Of a DNA stretch of 64,000 nt, positions 23,660 to 32,112 are shown in pieces (the first letter of the stretch is position 1; every line of letters begins with the position of its first letter). Both the position numbers and the translations under genes were made by a program. The notes below the pieces were generated by a model, which saw only the letters and a list, made by a program, of their open reading frames with translations, had not been told where the DNA came from and did not search any database. Source of the DNA: an uncultured Chromatiaceae bacterium (GTDB lineage Bacteria; Pseudomonadota; Gammaproteobacteria; Enterobacterales; Alteromonadaceae); contig CALJUX010000017.1 of the NCBI GenBank assembly GCA_937978655.1, positions 1-64,000 of the forward strand, in the 5' to 3' direction.

Positions 23660-24870
23660 CAGTGGGCACTCCCTGTAGTTTTTGCCGCCTGTGCCGACAG
23701 CACGGACATCACATGGCCTAAGTCTTTGTCACCACGGCCAGATAAATTCACCAAGAGCACCATTGGCTCTGTGGCGGCTTTGGCCATTTTTAACGCGTGC
23801 GCTAAGGCGTGTGAGCTTTCCAGCGCCGGAATAATGCCTTCAGATTTCGCCAACAGCTGGAAGGCTTCTAACGCTTCATCATCGTTAATGGCGACATATT
23901 CGGCGCGGCCAATGGAGGATAGATAAGTATGCTGCGGACCCACCGCAGGATAATCGAGGCCAGCGGAAATCGAATAAGACTCTTCAATCTGACCGTCGGC
24001 GGTTTGCATAATGGCGGTATATGCACCATGCAAAATACCAAAACTGCCGGTGGAGAGCGCCGCGCCGTGCTGATGGGTATTGATACCCATACCGCCTGGT
24101 TCGACGCCAATGAGCCGCACACCTTCTTCTTTGATAAAATCAGCAAACATGCCGATGGCATTGGAGCCGCCGCCGACACAAGCCAGCACCGCGTCCGGCA
24201 ATTTGCCTTCGGCCGTAAGGATTTGTTGTTTGGCTTCTTCACCAATCATTTTCTGGAATTCGCGCACAATAGTCGGGAACGGATGTGGGCCGGCCGCAGT
24301 ACCCAGCAGATAATGGCTGGTGGCGTAGCTGGCGGACCAGTCGCGCATCGCTTCATTGACCGCATCTTTTAAGGTGCCGGAGCCGGCAGTGACCGGAATA
24401 ACGGTCGCGCCCATCAGTTTCATCCGGAACACGTTCGGCTGCTGGCGCTCAATGTCTTTGGCACCCATATAAATTTTGCAGTTCAGGCCCAACAACGCAC
24501 AGGCCAGCGCTGTGGCGACGCCATGCTGACCGGCGCCGGTTTCGGCGATAATGTCTTTTTTGCCCATGCGCTTGGCCAGTAACGCCTGACCCAGCACCTG
24601 ATTGGTTTTATGCGCGCCGCCATGTAATAAATCTTCGCGTTTTAAATAGATTTTCACCAAAGGGTTAGGGGAAATATTACGCGTTAACGTCAGCGGCGTT
24701 GGCCGGCCGGCGTATTCGTTTAACAGCTGCTGGAATTCCGCCAGAAAAGCCGGATCCTGCTGTGCGTCAATAAAAGCCTGCTCGAGTTGCAGCAGGGCCG
24801 GGACTAATAACTCCGGCACAAACATGCCGCCGTAGTCACCAAAATAAGGGTTAAGCTTGGGTGCTGTCAT
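23659..24870 (-). CDS. trpB: tryptophan synthase beta chain
   Basis: A PLP enzyme that joins indole and serine to give tryptophan. It has 403 residues from ATG 24870, which has GGAGA upstream; a GTG one codon earlier is possible. The PLP lysine is in GGAHKTNQVLGQ, with GAGQHGVA and the phosphate-binding CVGGGSNAIGMF. The start overlaps the end of trpCF by 20 bp, a common coupling arrangement. Confidence 0.98.
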   Translation of the reverse strand: MTAPKLNPYFGDYGGMFVPELLVPALLQLEQAFIDAQQDPAFLAEFQQLLNEYAGRPTPLTLTRNISPNPLVKIYLKREDLLHGGAHKTNQVLGQALLAKRMGKKDIIAETGAGQHGVATALACALLGLNCKIYMGAKDIERQQPNVFRMKLMGATVIPVTAGSGTLKDAVNEAMRDWSASYATSHYLLGTAAGPHPFPTIVREFQKMIGEEAKQQILTAEGKLPDAVLACVGGGSNAIGMFADFIKEEGVRLIGVEPGGMGINTHQHGAALSTGSFGILHGAYTAIMQTADGQIEESYSISAGLDYPAVGPQHTYLSSIGRAEYVAINDDEALEAFQLLAKSEGIIPALESSHALAHALKMAKAATEPMVLLVNLSGRGDKDLGHVMSVLSAQAAKTTGSAH

Positions 24871-26308
24871 CACTGGTTTCTCCGAAACTGAAAGCTCTGA
24901 TACGTTGAAATGCGCTAATAATTTTCGCTGGATCTTTGATACCTGGCGCCGATTCGAGACCGGAATTCATATCGAGGCCGCTGGCGGCCGTCTTTAACGC
25001 ATGCTGGACGTTGTCGGGATTTAAACCACCGGCCAGCATCACGGGTTTATGTAAAATGCGCTCGCCGAGTAAGTTCCAGTCAAACGACAAACCGGTGCCA
25101 CCGGCAATGCCCGGCTGGTAAGCATCGAGTAAAATCCGGTCGGCATTGTGGCTAAACTGCGGCAGCGTGTCTTTCACCCGGTAGGCCTGCCAAATCTCAC
25201 AGCCTTTGGGTAATAAAGTTTTTAAACCGGCGATATAACTTTCGTCTTCGTCACCATGCAGCTGCACTGCAGCCAGCTGTAATTCACGGGCTACTAAGGC
25301 CACCTGCGCTGGCGCTTCATTGACAAACACACCGACAAAACGCAGTGGTGCACTGTCGCGAATGGTTTTGGCCTGAGCGATCGTGACAAAGCGCGGTGAC
25401 GGCGGATAAAAAATCAGCCCGCCAAACATAGCGCCGGCTGCCGCCACTTGCTGCGCCTGCTCTGGCGTGGTCAGGCCGCAGACTTTGTGCTCACCACGGG
25501 TTAAGGCGTGCACAGCGCGGTCTAAATCAGGTTCGGCCATTAAAGAGCTGCCGACCAAAAATGCGGTCGCCACTTTACCAAGCTGACGCACCTGATGGTT
25601 AAAATAAATGCCGGATTCGCTGACCAACGGCGTGGACGGCGGCACCAACCGCGCCAAGCGGAAACTGGTGTTTAAATCGGTTTCCAGCGTGCGTAAGTTA
25701 CGGTTATTGATGCCAATCAGTTCAGCTTTCAGTGCCACGGCGCGCAATGTTTCGTCTTCATTACTGACTTCGGTCAGCACTGTCATGTTCAGGCGGTGCG
25801 CCAGCGCGGCCAGCTGCTGATACTCAGCGTCATCCAGCACCGACAACATCAGCAATACGGCATCAGCACCACAAGCGCGGCCGCGGTAAATCTGGTATTC
25901 GTCGATGATAAAGTCTTTGTGCAGCAGCGGCTGGTCGACCAAATCGCGCATCGCCTGCAGATAGTCGTAGCTGCCCTGAAAGAATTTTTTGTCGGTCAAC
26001 ACCGAAATACAATCGGCGTATTTGCCATAGACGCCGGCGATTTCGCTTAAATCAAAATTGGCACGAATAAGGCCTTTGGATGGTGACGCTTTTTTGCATT
26101 CCAGAATAAACCGTGCGCCAGGCGCGGTCAGCGCTTGGAGGAAATTGCGCTGGGTTGGCACCACATCGGCGATAAAGTTTTCCAGTGGCAGCGCGATTTT
26201 ATCCTCAGCCACTTCAATGGTTTTATGCGCAATGATGGTTTGCAAAATGTTCGGCTTGGCTGATGCAGCCGTGGTCGAAGCTGGTGTTGCTATTGAATTA
26301 GTTGCCAT
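24851..26308 (-). CDS. trpCF: bifunctional indole-3-glycerol-phosphate synthase / PRA isomerase
   Basis: A 485-residue fusion. The N-terminal TrpC (to about 285) has ILECKKASPSKG, HKDFIID and IGINNRNL; the C-terminal TrpF (about 285-485) has KVCGLTTPEQA, LIFYPPSPRFV and QLHGDE. It performs steps 3 and 4 of tryptophan synthesis. The first ~20 residues are an Ala/Thr-rich extension before the conserved start (LQTIIAHKTIEV). GGGAGG precedes ATG 26308, which lies 11 bp inside trpD. Confidence 0.97.
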   Translation of the reverse strand: MATNSIATPASTTAASAKPNILQTIIAHKTIEVAEDKIALPLENFIADVVPTQRNFLQALTAPGARFILECKKASPSKGLIRANFDLSEIAGVYGKYADCISVLTDKKFFQGSYDYLQAMRDLVDQPLLHKDFIIDEYQIYRGRACGADAVLLMLSVLDDAEYQQLAALAHRLNMTVLTEVSNEDETLRAVALKAELIGINNRNLRTLETDLNTSFRLARLVPPSTPLVSESGIYFNHQVRQLGKVATAFLVGSSLMAEPDLDRAVHALTRGEHKVCGLTTPEQAQQVAAAGAMFGGLIFYPPSPRFVTIAQAKTIRDSAPLRFVGVFVNEAPAQVALVARELQLAAVQLHGDEDESYIAGLKTLLPKGCEIWQAYRVKDTLPQFSHNADRILLDAYQPGIAGGTGLSFDWNLLGERILHKPVMLAGGLNPDNVQHALKTAASGLDMNSGLESAPGIKDPAKIISAFQRIRAFSFGETSDDSTQA

Positions 26309-27338
26309 GACTGGCCTCCCGGAACTGCTGTAAGGTGGTCATTGCCTGATCTGTGGCGAGCAGGTTAAGCACGGCCTGGGTATTGGCGGCTAAATCTTCG
26401 CCCTGACCGCAAATTTTCAGCATGGCCGCGACATTGGCGGCGATGGCATCCCGATGCGCCTGCGGGGCTTTGCCTGACAGAATATCACGGCTCGCCTGCG
26501 CGTTTTCGGCTGGTTTGCCACCGCGTAGTGCTTCGAGTGGCACAGGCTTGAGGCCAAAATCGGCGGCGGTTAAGCGGAACTGATGAACCTGGCCGTCGCG
26601 TACTTCACAGACGTCGGTGACGCCATGCAGCGCAATTTCGTCGCAGCCTTCGCCATGCACCACCCAGGCGCGCTCTACGCCAAGCTGCAGCAGCGCTTGT
26701 GCCAATACCGGGCACAGCGCTTTGTCATAGACGCCGAGTAACTGAAATTTAGGCGCGGCCGGGTTTAACAAAGGCCCGAGCAAATTAAACAAAGTACGGG
26801 TTTTTAGTGCAGACCGCACAGTCATCGCATGACGAATGCCGCTGTGATACACCGGCGCAAACAAAAAGCTGACACCAGACTGTTGCAGCGTGCGGGCGGC
26901 GGTTTGTGGGTTCATCTGGATGTCGATACCCAGTTGCTCTAATAAATCGGCGGAACCACTTTGCGACGACACACTGCGATTGCCGTGTTTCGCCACTTTT
27001 AAGCCGATGGCTGCTGCGACAATAGCCGCAGTGGTCGAAATATTGATGGTATTGCTGCCATCACCGCCGGTGCCACAGCAGTCGATGACGGGCAGGCCTG
27101 TCGCTGGCAATGGCGTGGCAGCAGCGCGAAACGCTTTAGCGGCACCGGCAATTTCCAGCGCAGTTTCGCCTTTGAGTTTCAGCGCCGTCAGTACCGACGC
27201 CAGCACAATAGGGTCAATATCCCCGCGTGCGACGGCGGCAAAAAAGGCTTCACTTTGTATTTCGCTTAATGACTCGCGGTTCAGCAATTGGCTGACGGTC
27301 GCCAGTTCCAGCTCACGTGGGGTCAATGGCTGTGTCAT
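26298..27338 (-). CDS. trpD: anthranilate phosphoribosyltransferase
   Basis: TrpD transfers phosphoribose from PRPP to anthranilate. The 346-residue protein has the PRPP loop CCGTGGDGSNTINIST, KHGNRSVSSQSGSADLLE and the C-terminal ENAQASRDILSGK. It is free-standing, with the glutamine amidotransferase as a separate trpG, unlike the E. coli TrpGD fusion. The start overlaps the trpG stop by 4 bp (ATGA). Confidence 0.97.
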   Translation of the reverse strand: MTQPLTPRELELATVSQLLNRESLSEIQSEAFFAAVARGDIDPIVLASVLTALKLKGETALEIAGAAKAFRAAATPLPATGLPVIDCCGTGGDGSNTINISTTAAIVAAAIGLKVAKHGNRSVSSQSGSADLLEQLGIDIQMNPQTAARTLQQSGVSFLFAPVYHSGIRHAMTVRSALKTRTLFNLLGPLLNPAAPKFQLLGVYDKALCPVLAQALLQLGVERAWVVHGEGCDEIALHGVTDVCEVRDGQVHQFRLTAADFGLKPVPLEALRGGKPAENAQASRDILSGKAPQAHRDAIAANVAAMLKICGQGEDLAANTQAVLNLLATDQAMTTLQQFREASHGN

Positions 27339-27928
27339 GCCTGCGCTCCTTGCGTTAAAAACGCCAGACTTTGTGCCAGCAGCGGTTTGCCTTGGGTGGT
27401 CAAAATCGATTCCGGATGGAACTGATAACCCAGCGCTTTATGTTCGCTGTGCAGCACCGCCATTGGAATATGCTGATAATTGGCAATTACCTGCAGGCAA
27501 GCGGGCACTTCAGTCGCCATCAAGGAGTGATATCGCGCCACGGCAAATGGCCGCGGCAAACCAGCAAACAGCGCGTGATCGGCGAGGTCAATCAACGAGG
27601 TTTTGCCATGCACGGTTTCACCGGCACGGCCGACGACACCACCATAATGCTCAACTAAGGCCTGATGACCGAGGCAAATCCCCAGCATCGGAAAACGGCC
27701 GGCACAAAGACGAATCAGCTCTGGCATCGAGCCGGCATCTTTGGGTGCGCCCGGGCCTGGCGATAACAGCAGCACCACAGGTTCGCTTTCCTGACACATT
27801 TTGTCGAAGATATAAGCTGCCGGCACTGTGTTGCGATACAGCTTCAGCGTGCAGCCGAGCTGCGCCAGCTCATCGACCAGGTTGTAAGTAAAAGAGTCTT
27901 TGTTATCCAGTAAATACACCAGGCTCAT
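27335..27928 (-). CDS. trpG: anthranilate synthase component II (glutamine amidotransferase)
   Basis: A class I glutamine amidotransferase of 197 residues supplying ammonia to TrpE. The triad is visible: Cys in LGICLGHQ, and His/Glu in GYQFHPESILT. Such subunits can also serve PabB in some bacteria. It overlaps trpE and trpD by 4 bp at each end (ATGA junctions). Confidence 0.96.
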   Translation of the reverse strand: MSLVYLLDNKDSFTYNLVDELAQLGCTLKLYRNTVPAAYIFDKMCQESEPVVLLLSPGPGAPKDAGSMPELIRLCAGRFPMLGICLGHQALVEHYGGVVGRAGETVHGKTSLIDLADHALFAGLPRPFAVARYHSLMATEVPACLQVIANYQHIPMAVLHSEHKALGYQFHPESILTTQGKPLLAQSLAFLTQGAQA

Positions 27929-29547
27929 ACGGCACCTCCTGTGCTGGTTGCTTGCACACTGTCGGGCGCATGCGCCGCCAGAATGGCACTTAACACCGCC
28001 TGTGCTTTGCTGCGGGTTTCTTCAGTTTCAGCCTGCGCCACACTGTCAAACACTACACCAGCGCCGGCTTGTACCGAGGCGACGCCGTTTTGCACATAAG
28101 CGCTGCGGATGACGATGCAGCTGTCAAAATCGCCGTTACCGGATAAATAACCGACAGCGCCGCCGTAACTGCCGCGTTTTTTGCCTTCAACCTGACGAAT
28201 CAGCTCGGCCGCCCGTACTTTCGGCGCGCCGACTAATGTTCCCATATTCATACAGGCCTGATAAGCATGCAGCGCATCGAGTTCGGGTTTTAAGGTGCCG
28301 ACCACACGCGAAACTAAATGCATCACATAAGAATAACGGTCGACTTTGAGCAGCTCTTTGACATATCGGCTGCCAGGTACACTGATGCGTGCCACGTCGT
28401 TGCGGGCCAAATCGACCAGCATCAGATGTTCGGCTTTTTCTTTTTCATCTTGCCGCAGTTCCAGTTCAATCCGGCTGTCGAGGTCCCGGTCTAACTGGCC
28501 GTTAGCGTTAAAACCACGGCGGCGGGTGCCAGCGATCGGATAAATTTCAACCTGACGGCTGGTGGCGTCAAATTTCAGTGCCGACTCCGGCGAAGCGCCG
28601 AATAACACAAAAGCCGGGTCTTGCAGATAAAACATATAGGGGCTCGGGTTTTGTTGTTTTAACCGCGCATAAGCCGCCAACGGCGACGGGCAGGGCAGAC
28701 TGAAACAACGGCTTGGTACCACCTGAAATACGTCGCCGGCAACAATGTTGTGTTTGAGCTGCTCGACCTGAGCGCTGAACGCCGCGTCGCTGATATCAAC
28801 GTTAAGCATGTCGGCACTGACCGCCTGACGCGCTTCCAGCGCCGGATTAAATTGGCAGTCGCCTTGCAATACGCGATTTAATTGCTCAAGGCGTTTGCCA
28901 ATGCCAAAACAGCTTTGCATCGCCTGTTCACCACAAAACACGTTGCCAACTAAGCGCGCTTGTTGGCGTTGATGGTCCAGCACTAACAGCGTTTCCGCCA
29001 GATAAAACACAAAATCCGGGCAGGCGTTGTTGCCGACCGGCACGTCCGGCAGCAGTTCGGCGCTGGCGACATAGTCATAACCGATGACACCGCCTAAAAA
29101 TACCGCAAAAGGCTCGTCGCTGTGACTGCATAAACTTTGTTGTAAGGTGCGCAGCACTGACAGCGGCGTTGGCGCTAATAATCGAGTGGCTTCATCGCAC
29201 AGTAGGTCTGGCCGGCTAAAGCGGACTTTGAGGCTGTTGGCACTGCGTGTTAACTGCGCCAGGCCTTGCAGTTTGTCCTGAAGAAATTGCAGCAGTGGTA
29301 AACCGTTGTCGGAGACGGCGTCGACCCGGACTTCGAGGCCCTGGCATTCAATGCGTAGCGCCGCGTCGAGTAACAACAAGGTTTTTAAATTGTCTTTGCT
29401 GTCAATTTCTGCCGATTCAAGCAGCAGACTGTAGGGGCTCAGGCGGCTTAATTGCTGATAACAACCCAAAGCGTCGCTTTGGTAGGGGATGGCGGTGGCA
29501 ATAGATGCAACTTCGCCCGGTGTTTGTGTGATATGACTAAAAATCAT
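27925..29547 (-). CDS. trpE: anthranilate synthase component I
   Basis: TrpE converts chorismate to anthranilate with TrpG. From ATG 29547 (AGGAA upstream) it has 540 residues (E. coli 520). The feedback-inhibition element LLLES is near residue 40, and the chorismate-binding core shows GASPESALK, PIAGTRRRG, DLARNDV and GGAVGYLSG. The frame is open 37 codons upstream, but that part overlaps a Trp-rich short ORF in another frame and is unlikely to be used. It is the first structural gene of the attenuated trp operon. Confidence 0.97.
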   Translation of the reverse strand: MIFSHITQTPGEVASIATAIPYQSDALGCYQQLSRLSPYSLLLESAEIDSKDNLKTLLLLDAALRIECQGLEVRVDAVSDNGLPLLQFLQDKLQGLAQLTRSANSLKVRFSRPDLLCDEATRLLAPTPLSVLRTLQQSLCSHSDEPFAVFLGGVIGYDYVASAELLPDVPVGNNACPDFVFYLAETLLVLDHQRQQARLVGNVFCGEQAMQSCFGIGKRLEQLNRVLQGDCQFNPALEARQAVSADMLNVDISDAAFSAQVEQLKHNIVAGDVFQVVPSRCFSLPCPSPLAAYARLKQQNPSPYMFYLQDPAFVLFGASPESALKFDATSRQVEIYPIAGTRRRGFNANGQLDRDLDSRIELELRQDEKEKAEHLMLVDLARNDVARISVPGSRYVKELLKVDRYSYVMHLVSRVVGTLKPELDALHAYQACMNMGTLVGAPKVRAAELIRQVEGKKRGSYGGAVGYLSGNGDFDSCIVIRSAYVQNGVASVQAGAGVVFDSVAQAETEETRSKAQAVLSAILAAHAPDSVQATSTGGAV

Positions 29548-29597
29548 CCGGAATTTCCTGTAAACCCGCGTCTCTGTATGCGGGCGGTCAGCTGACC

Positions 29598-29687
29598 TTA
29601 ATAAAAACGACAATAATCCAAAGCCGGGCCACAATTGCCCTTCGAAAATTGCCACCATCGCCAGGAAATCAGTGCTGTTGTGCTCAT
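29598..29687 (-). CDS. Trp-rich 29-residue leader-like ORF before trpE
   Basis: This short ORF lies between the trp attenuator and trpE. GGAG lies 6 nt upstream of the ATG (29687). It encodes 29 residues including ISWRWWQF, with three Trp codons within four. It ends at TAA 50 nt before the trpE ATG, and a hairpin (CCCGC...GCGGG) lies between its stop and the trpE SD. It is not a piece of trpE. It resembles a second leader peptide; expression is unproven. Confidence 0.6.
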   Translation of the reverse strand: MSTTALISWRWWQFSKGNCGPALDYCRFY

Positions 29688-29724
29688 TGTTTACTCCACG
29701 CTTTAAAAATTTGTTCTTCCAGAT

Positions 29725-29804
29725 ACGACAAAGGCCCGTTTTGGAAAACGGGCCTTTGGTTTTTTGGCATACACCACCAACACACGCCCGTTAAGGAGTA
29801 TGCC
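29725..29804 (-). promoter_or_regulatory. trp transcription attenuator
   Basis: Three mutually exclusive pairings are visible in the leader RNA. The 1:2 pause hairpin is GGCATAC (29798-29804) with GTATGCC (29766-29772). The antiterminator is AACGGGC (29786-29792) with GCCCGTT (29747-29753). The 3:4 terminator stem is CAAAGGCCCGTT/AACGGGCCTTTG (29729-29758), followed by a broken U tract (UUUGUCGU). Segment 1 begins at the tandem Trp codons of trpL, so a stalled ribosome would free the antiterminator strand. Confidence 0.8.
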
Positions 29805-29853
29805 ACCACCAAATGATTGGCTGAGTTGTCAGCTGAATAAGGTTAAGGTGCAT
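29791..29853 (-). CDS. trpL: trp operon leader peptide
   Basis: A 20-residue ORF ending IIWWWHTP, with three consecutive Trp codons just before the first strand of the attenuator hairpin. Start ATG 29853, stop TAA 29791; the SD is weak (CCGGAT). Charged tRNA-Trp allows translation to the stop and termination; starvation stalls the ribosome at the TGG run. It is too short for routine gene finding. Confidence 0.88.
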   Translation of the reverse strand: MHLNLIQLTTQPIIWWWHTP

Positions 29854-29893
29854 GGGGTATCCGGTTATTTGTCTGACGTTAAGTCTTGCGGTT

Positions 29894-29923
29894 ATAAAAC
29901 CGCAATTTGCCTGCCGGCGTCAA
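29894..29923 (-). promoter_or_regulatory. trp operon promoter with overlapping palindrome
   Basis: The minus strand has TTGACG (29918-29923), an 18-nt spacer and TTTTAT (29894-29899). The -10 lies in the centre of a palindrome GCGGTTTTATAACCGC (29888-29903), and the -35 lies within a second inverted repeat CCTGCCG...CGGCAGG (29910-29938). Neither matches the E. coli TrpR operator (ACTAGTTAACTAGT). The start near 29886 leaves about 33 nt to trpL. Confidence 0.65.
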
Positions 29924-30075
29924 GCAAAAATCGGCAGGATTTGAAAATAAAAGCGTAAAGACGTCTGAAAGGCTGTTTATTCAAAAGGGTCCAGCTGCGG
30001 CTTTTGCGCTGGATCAACACGGCAATGGCAGAACCGCGTAGATTAAAGACATCACCGATGCCGACGGAGCCGACC

Positions 30076-30381
30076 ATGTCCGAACCACGCCAACAGTTAT
30101 TGGAATTACAACAACAGCTGCAACAACGTTTAAGCGCCGTGCAGCGTGATTTACGCCAGAACCATGACGCCGACAGCGCCGAACAGGCGCAACAGCGCGA
30201 AAATGATGAAGTGCTGCAGCAGTTGGAGCAACAACTTCAACGCGAATTGTTGCAACTGCATCTGGCGCTGGACCGGCTGCAGCGTGGCGAATATGGGCTC
30301 TGTGAGCAATGTGGCGAAGCGATTGCGCCAGCGCGGCTGAAACTCCTGCCATTCGCGCTGCGTTGTCAGCACTGTGCCTGA
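30076..30381 (+). CDS. DksA/TraR-family zinc-finger protein
   Basis: A short DksA/TraR relative of 101 residues. It has an N-terminal coiled coil rich in Gln/Leu (residues about 5-70) and a C-terminal C4 zinc finger CEQCGE...CQHC. DksA-type proteins enter the RNA polymerase secondary channel and alter initiation with ppGpp; this one is shorter than DksA (151) and resembles YbiI/TraR-like members. ATG 30076 has CGGAG 6 nt upstream; in-frame ATGs at 30058 and earlier are possible. It sits between the divergent trp operon and rnm. Confidence 0.82.
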   Translation: MSEPRQQLLELQQQLQQRLSAVQRDLRQNHDADSAEQAQQRENDEVLQQLEQQLQRELLQLHLALDRLQRGEYGLCEQCGEAIAPARLKLLPFALRCQHCA

Positions 30382-30483
30382 GCAGGCCAAAGGGGATCGC
30401 ACATAGCCGCAGCAGCGCTTCTGTGGCACAATTGACAATTCTGCGCGGCTGCATAGTCGCGCTTCACGTCAATTGAGTCTTTC

Positions 30484-31395
30484 ATGAAATTTGATCTGCA
30501 CAGTCACACTTTTTACTCCGACGGTATGCTCAGTCCTGCCGATTTATTGGCAAGAGCCATTGAGCGCAAAGTCGACGTGCTGGCAATCACTGACCACGAC
30601 ACCTTATTAGGCCTGGCGCCTGCCCATGCCGCTATCGCCGAACAGCAGCTGCCATTGCAGCTGGTGAACGGTGTGGAGATCTCCACCAGCTGGTACGAAT
30701 TTGAGATCCATATCGTTGGGCTTGCTATTGATCCGGCTGATCCCCAACTGCAACAGCGGCTCGCCAGTCAGCAAGAGCGCCGGCTGGAACGCGCCCGCGA
30801 AATGGCAAGGCGCCTGACCAAACACAATGTGCCGGATTGTCTCGAAGCCGTCATGACGCTCGCCAACGGCGGCGCTGTCACTCGCACCCATTTTGCCCGC
30901 CACCTGATGCAAATTGGCAAAGCCAGCTCGATGGCCGGGGTATTTAAACATTATCTGGCGCGCGGCAAAGCCGGTTATGTGCCGAATAACTGGGTGAGCC
31001 TGGTGGAAGCGGTGCAGTGGATCCACGACGCCGGTGGTATTGCGGTGCTGGCGCATCCTTTGCGCTACAACCTTAATGGCAAATGGCTGACCAAGTTAAT
31101 GCGTGAATTTGCTAGCGCCGGTGGTGATGCCGCCGAAGTGGCAAGCTGTCAGCTGACGCCGGTACAAAAACGCGATGTCTGGGTGTTGTGTCAGCAATTT
31201 GGGCTGGTGGCATCGCAAGGTTCGGATTTCCATCAGCCAACCGACTGGAGCGATTTAGGCCGGGGGCTTTATCTGACCGATGATATCCGCACCGTCTGGC
31301 AACAATTTCCGGCGCTTTTTCCGCAACCAGAGCCGCAACCTTCGCCTGAGCTTGTACAAGCCGAAAGCTCTGACAAGCCACAACTTTGCAGCTAA
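30484..31395 (+). CDS. rnm: PHP-domain 5'-3' exoribonuclease Rnm (YciV/TrpH)
   Basis: A 303-residue PHP phosphoesterase. Metal-binding motifs are DLHSHTFYSDG (residues 4-14), ITDHDT, NGVEIS, VLAHPLRY and SQGSDFH. E. coli YciV/RNase AM digests short RNAs and matures the 5' ends of 23S and other rRNAs. The gene is commonly found beside trp operons, as here. The last ~25 residues are a Pro/Glu-rich tail. Confidence 0.92.
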   Translation: MKFDLHSHTFYSDGMLSPADLLARAIERKVDVLAITDHDTLLGLAPAHAAIAEQQLPLQLVNGVEISTSWYEFEIHIVGLAIDPADPQLQQRLASQQERRLERAREMARRLTKHNVPDCLEAVMTLANGGAVTRTHFARHLMQIGKASSMAGVFKHYLARGKAGYVPNNWVSLVEAVQWIHDAGGIAVLAHPLRYNLNGKWLTKLMREFASAGGDAAEVASCQLTPVQKRDVWVLCQQFGLVASQGSDFHQPTDWSDLGRGLYLTDDIRTVWQQFPALFPQPEPQPSPELVQAESSDKPQLCS

Positions 31396-31480
31396 GCTGT
31401 AGCAAAAGGCAGCTAAGTCGTTTTAAGCTGCTGATCTTCAGTCATTTTCAATGCTTGCCACAGGCAATAAGGATAGAGGC

Positions 31481-32101
31481 ATGAGCCAGTTTTTTTATGT
31501 GCATCCGGAAACGCCGCAAAGCCGGCTGATGAAACAGGCTGTGCATATCATCAAGCAAGGTGGTGTGGTGATTTATCCAACCGACAGTGGTTATGCACTG
31601 GGTTGTCAGCTTGGTGATAAAAATGCACTGGAACGTATTCTGCAAATCCGCCATATCAGCGGCGAGCACCATTTCACTATTATGTGCCGTGATTTAAGCG
31701 AATTATCCATCTATGCCAAAGTGGAAAATACCGCGTTCCGGCTGATTAAAAACAACACGCCGGGCGCTTACACTTTTATTCTGCGCGGCACCAAAGAAGT
31801 ACCACGACGTCTGCTTAACGAGAAGAAAAAAACCGTCGGTCTGCGTATTCCGGACCACAAAATCGCGCTGGCACTGCTGGCAGAATTAGGCGAACCGCTG
31901 ATGTCCAGCTCACTGATTTTACCGGGCCGCGAATTTGCTGAATCCGACCCGGAAGAAATGCGTGACCAGCTTGAGCGTCAGGTCGATTTAATCCTGCATG
32001 GCGGTATTCTGGCCGGCAATCCGACGACGGTGATCGACTTGTCTGAAGACAATCCGGTGCTGGTGCGCGAAGGCGCCGGTGCTGTGCAACCGTTTCTGTA
32101 A
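31481..32101 (+). CDS. yciO: YciO/Sua5/YrdC-family protein
   Basis: A YrdC-fold protein of 206 residues, the same length as E. coli YciO. Motifs include VVIYPTDSGYALGCQ (nucleotide/RNA-binding site), PGAYTFIL, VGLRIPDH and TTVIDL. Relatives make threonylcarbamoyl-AMP for tRNA t6A; YciO's own role is less clear. ATG 31481 has GGATAGAGG upstream; an upstream ATG at 31451 lacks support. It is followed 11 bp later by scpA. Confidence 0.93.
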   Translation: MSQFFYVHPETPQSRLMKQAVHIIKQGGVVIYPTDSGYALGCQLGDKNALERILQIRHISGEHHFTIMCRDLSELSIYAKVENTAFRLIKNNTPGAYTFILRGTKEVPRRLLNEKKKTVGLRIPDHKIALALLAELGEPLMSSSLILPGREFAESDPEEMRDQLERQVDLILHGGILAGNPTTVIDLSEDNPVLVREGAGAVQPFL

Positions 32102-32112
32102 CAGCGCCGTCT

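Noticed and set aside
29729..29765. Plus-strand terminator (hairpin followed by GGTTTTTT)
   Set aside because: There is no plus-strand gene upstream to terminate; the hairpin is better explained as the 3:4 stem of the trp attenuator on the minus strand, though antisense termination is possible.
30014..30454. 146-codon frame opposite the DksA/TraR-like gene
   Set aside because: It is antisense to a clear C4 zinc-finger protein and has no homology features.
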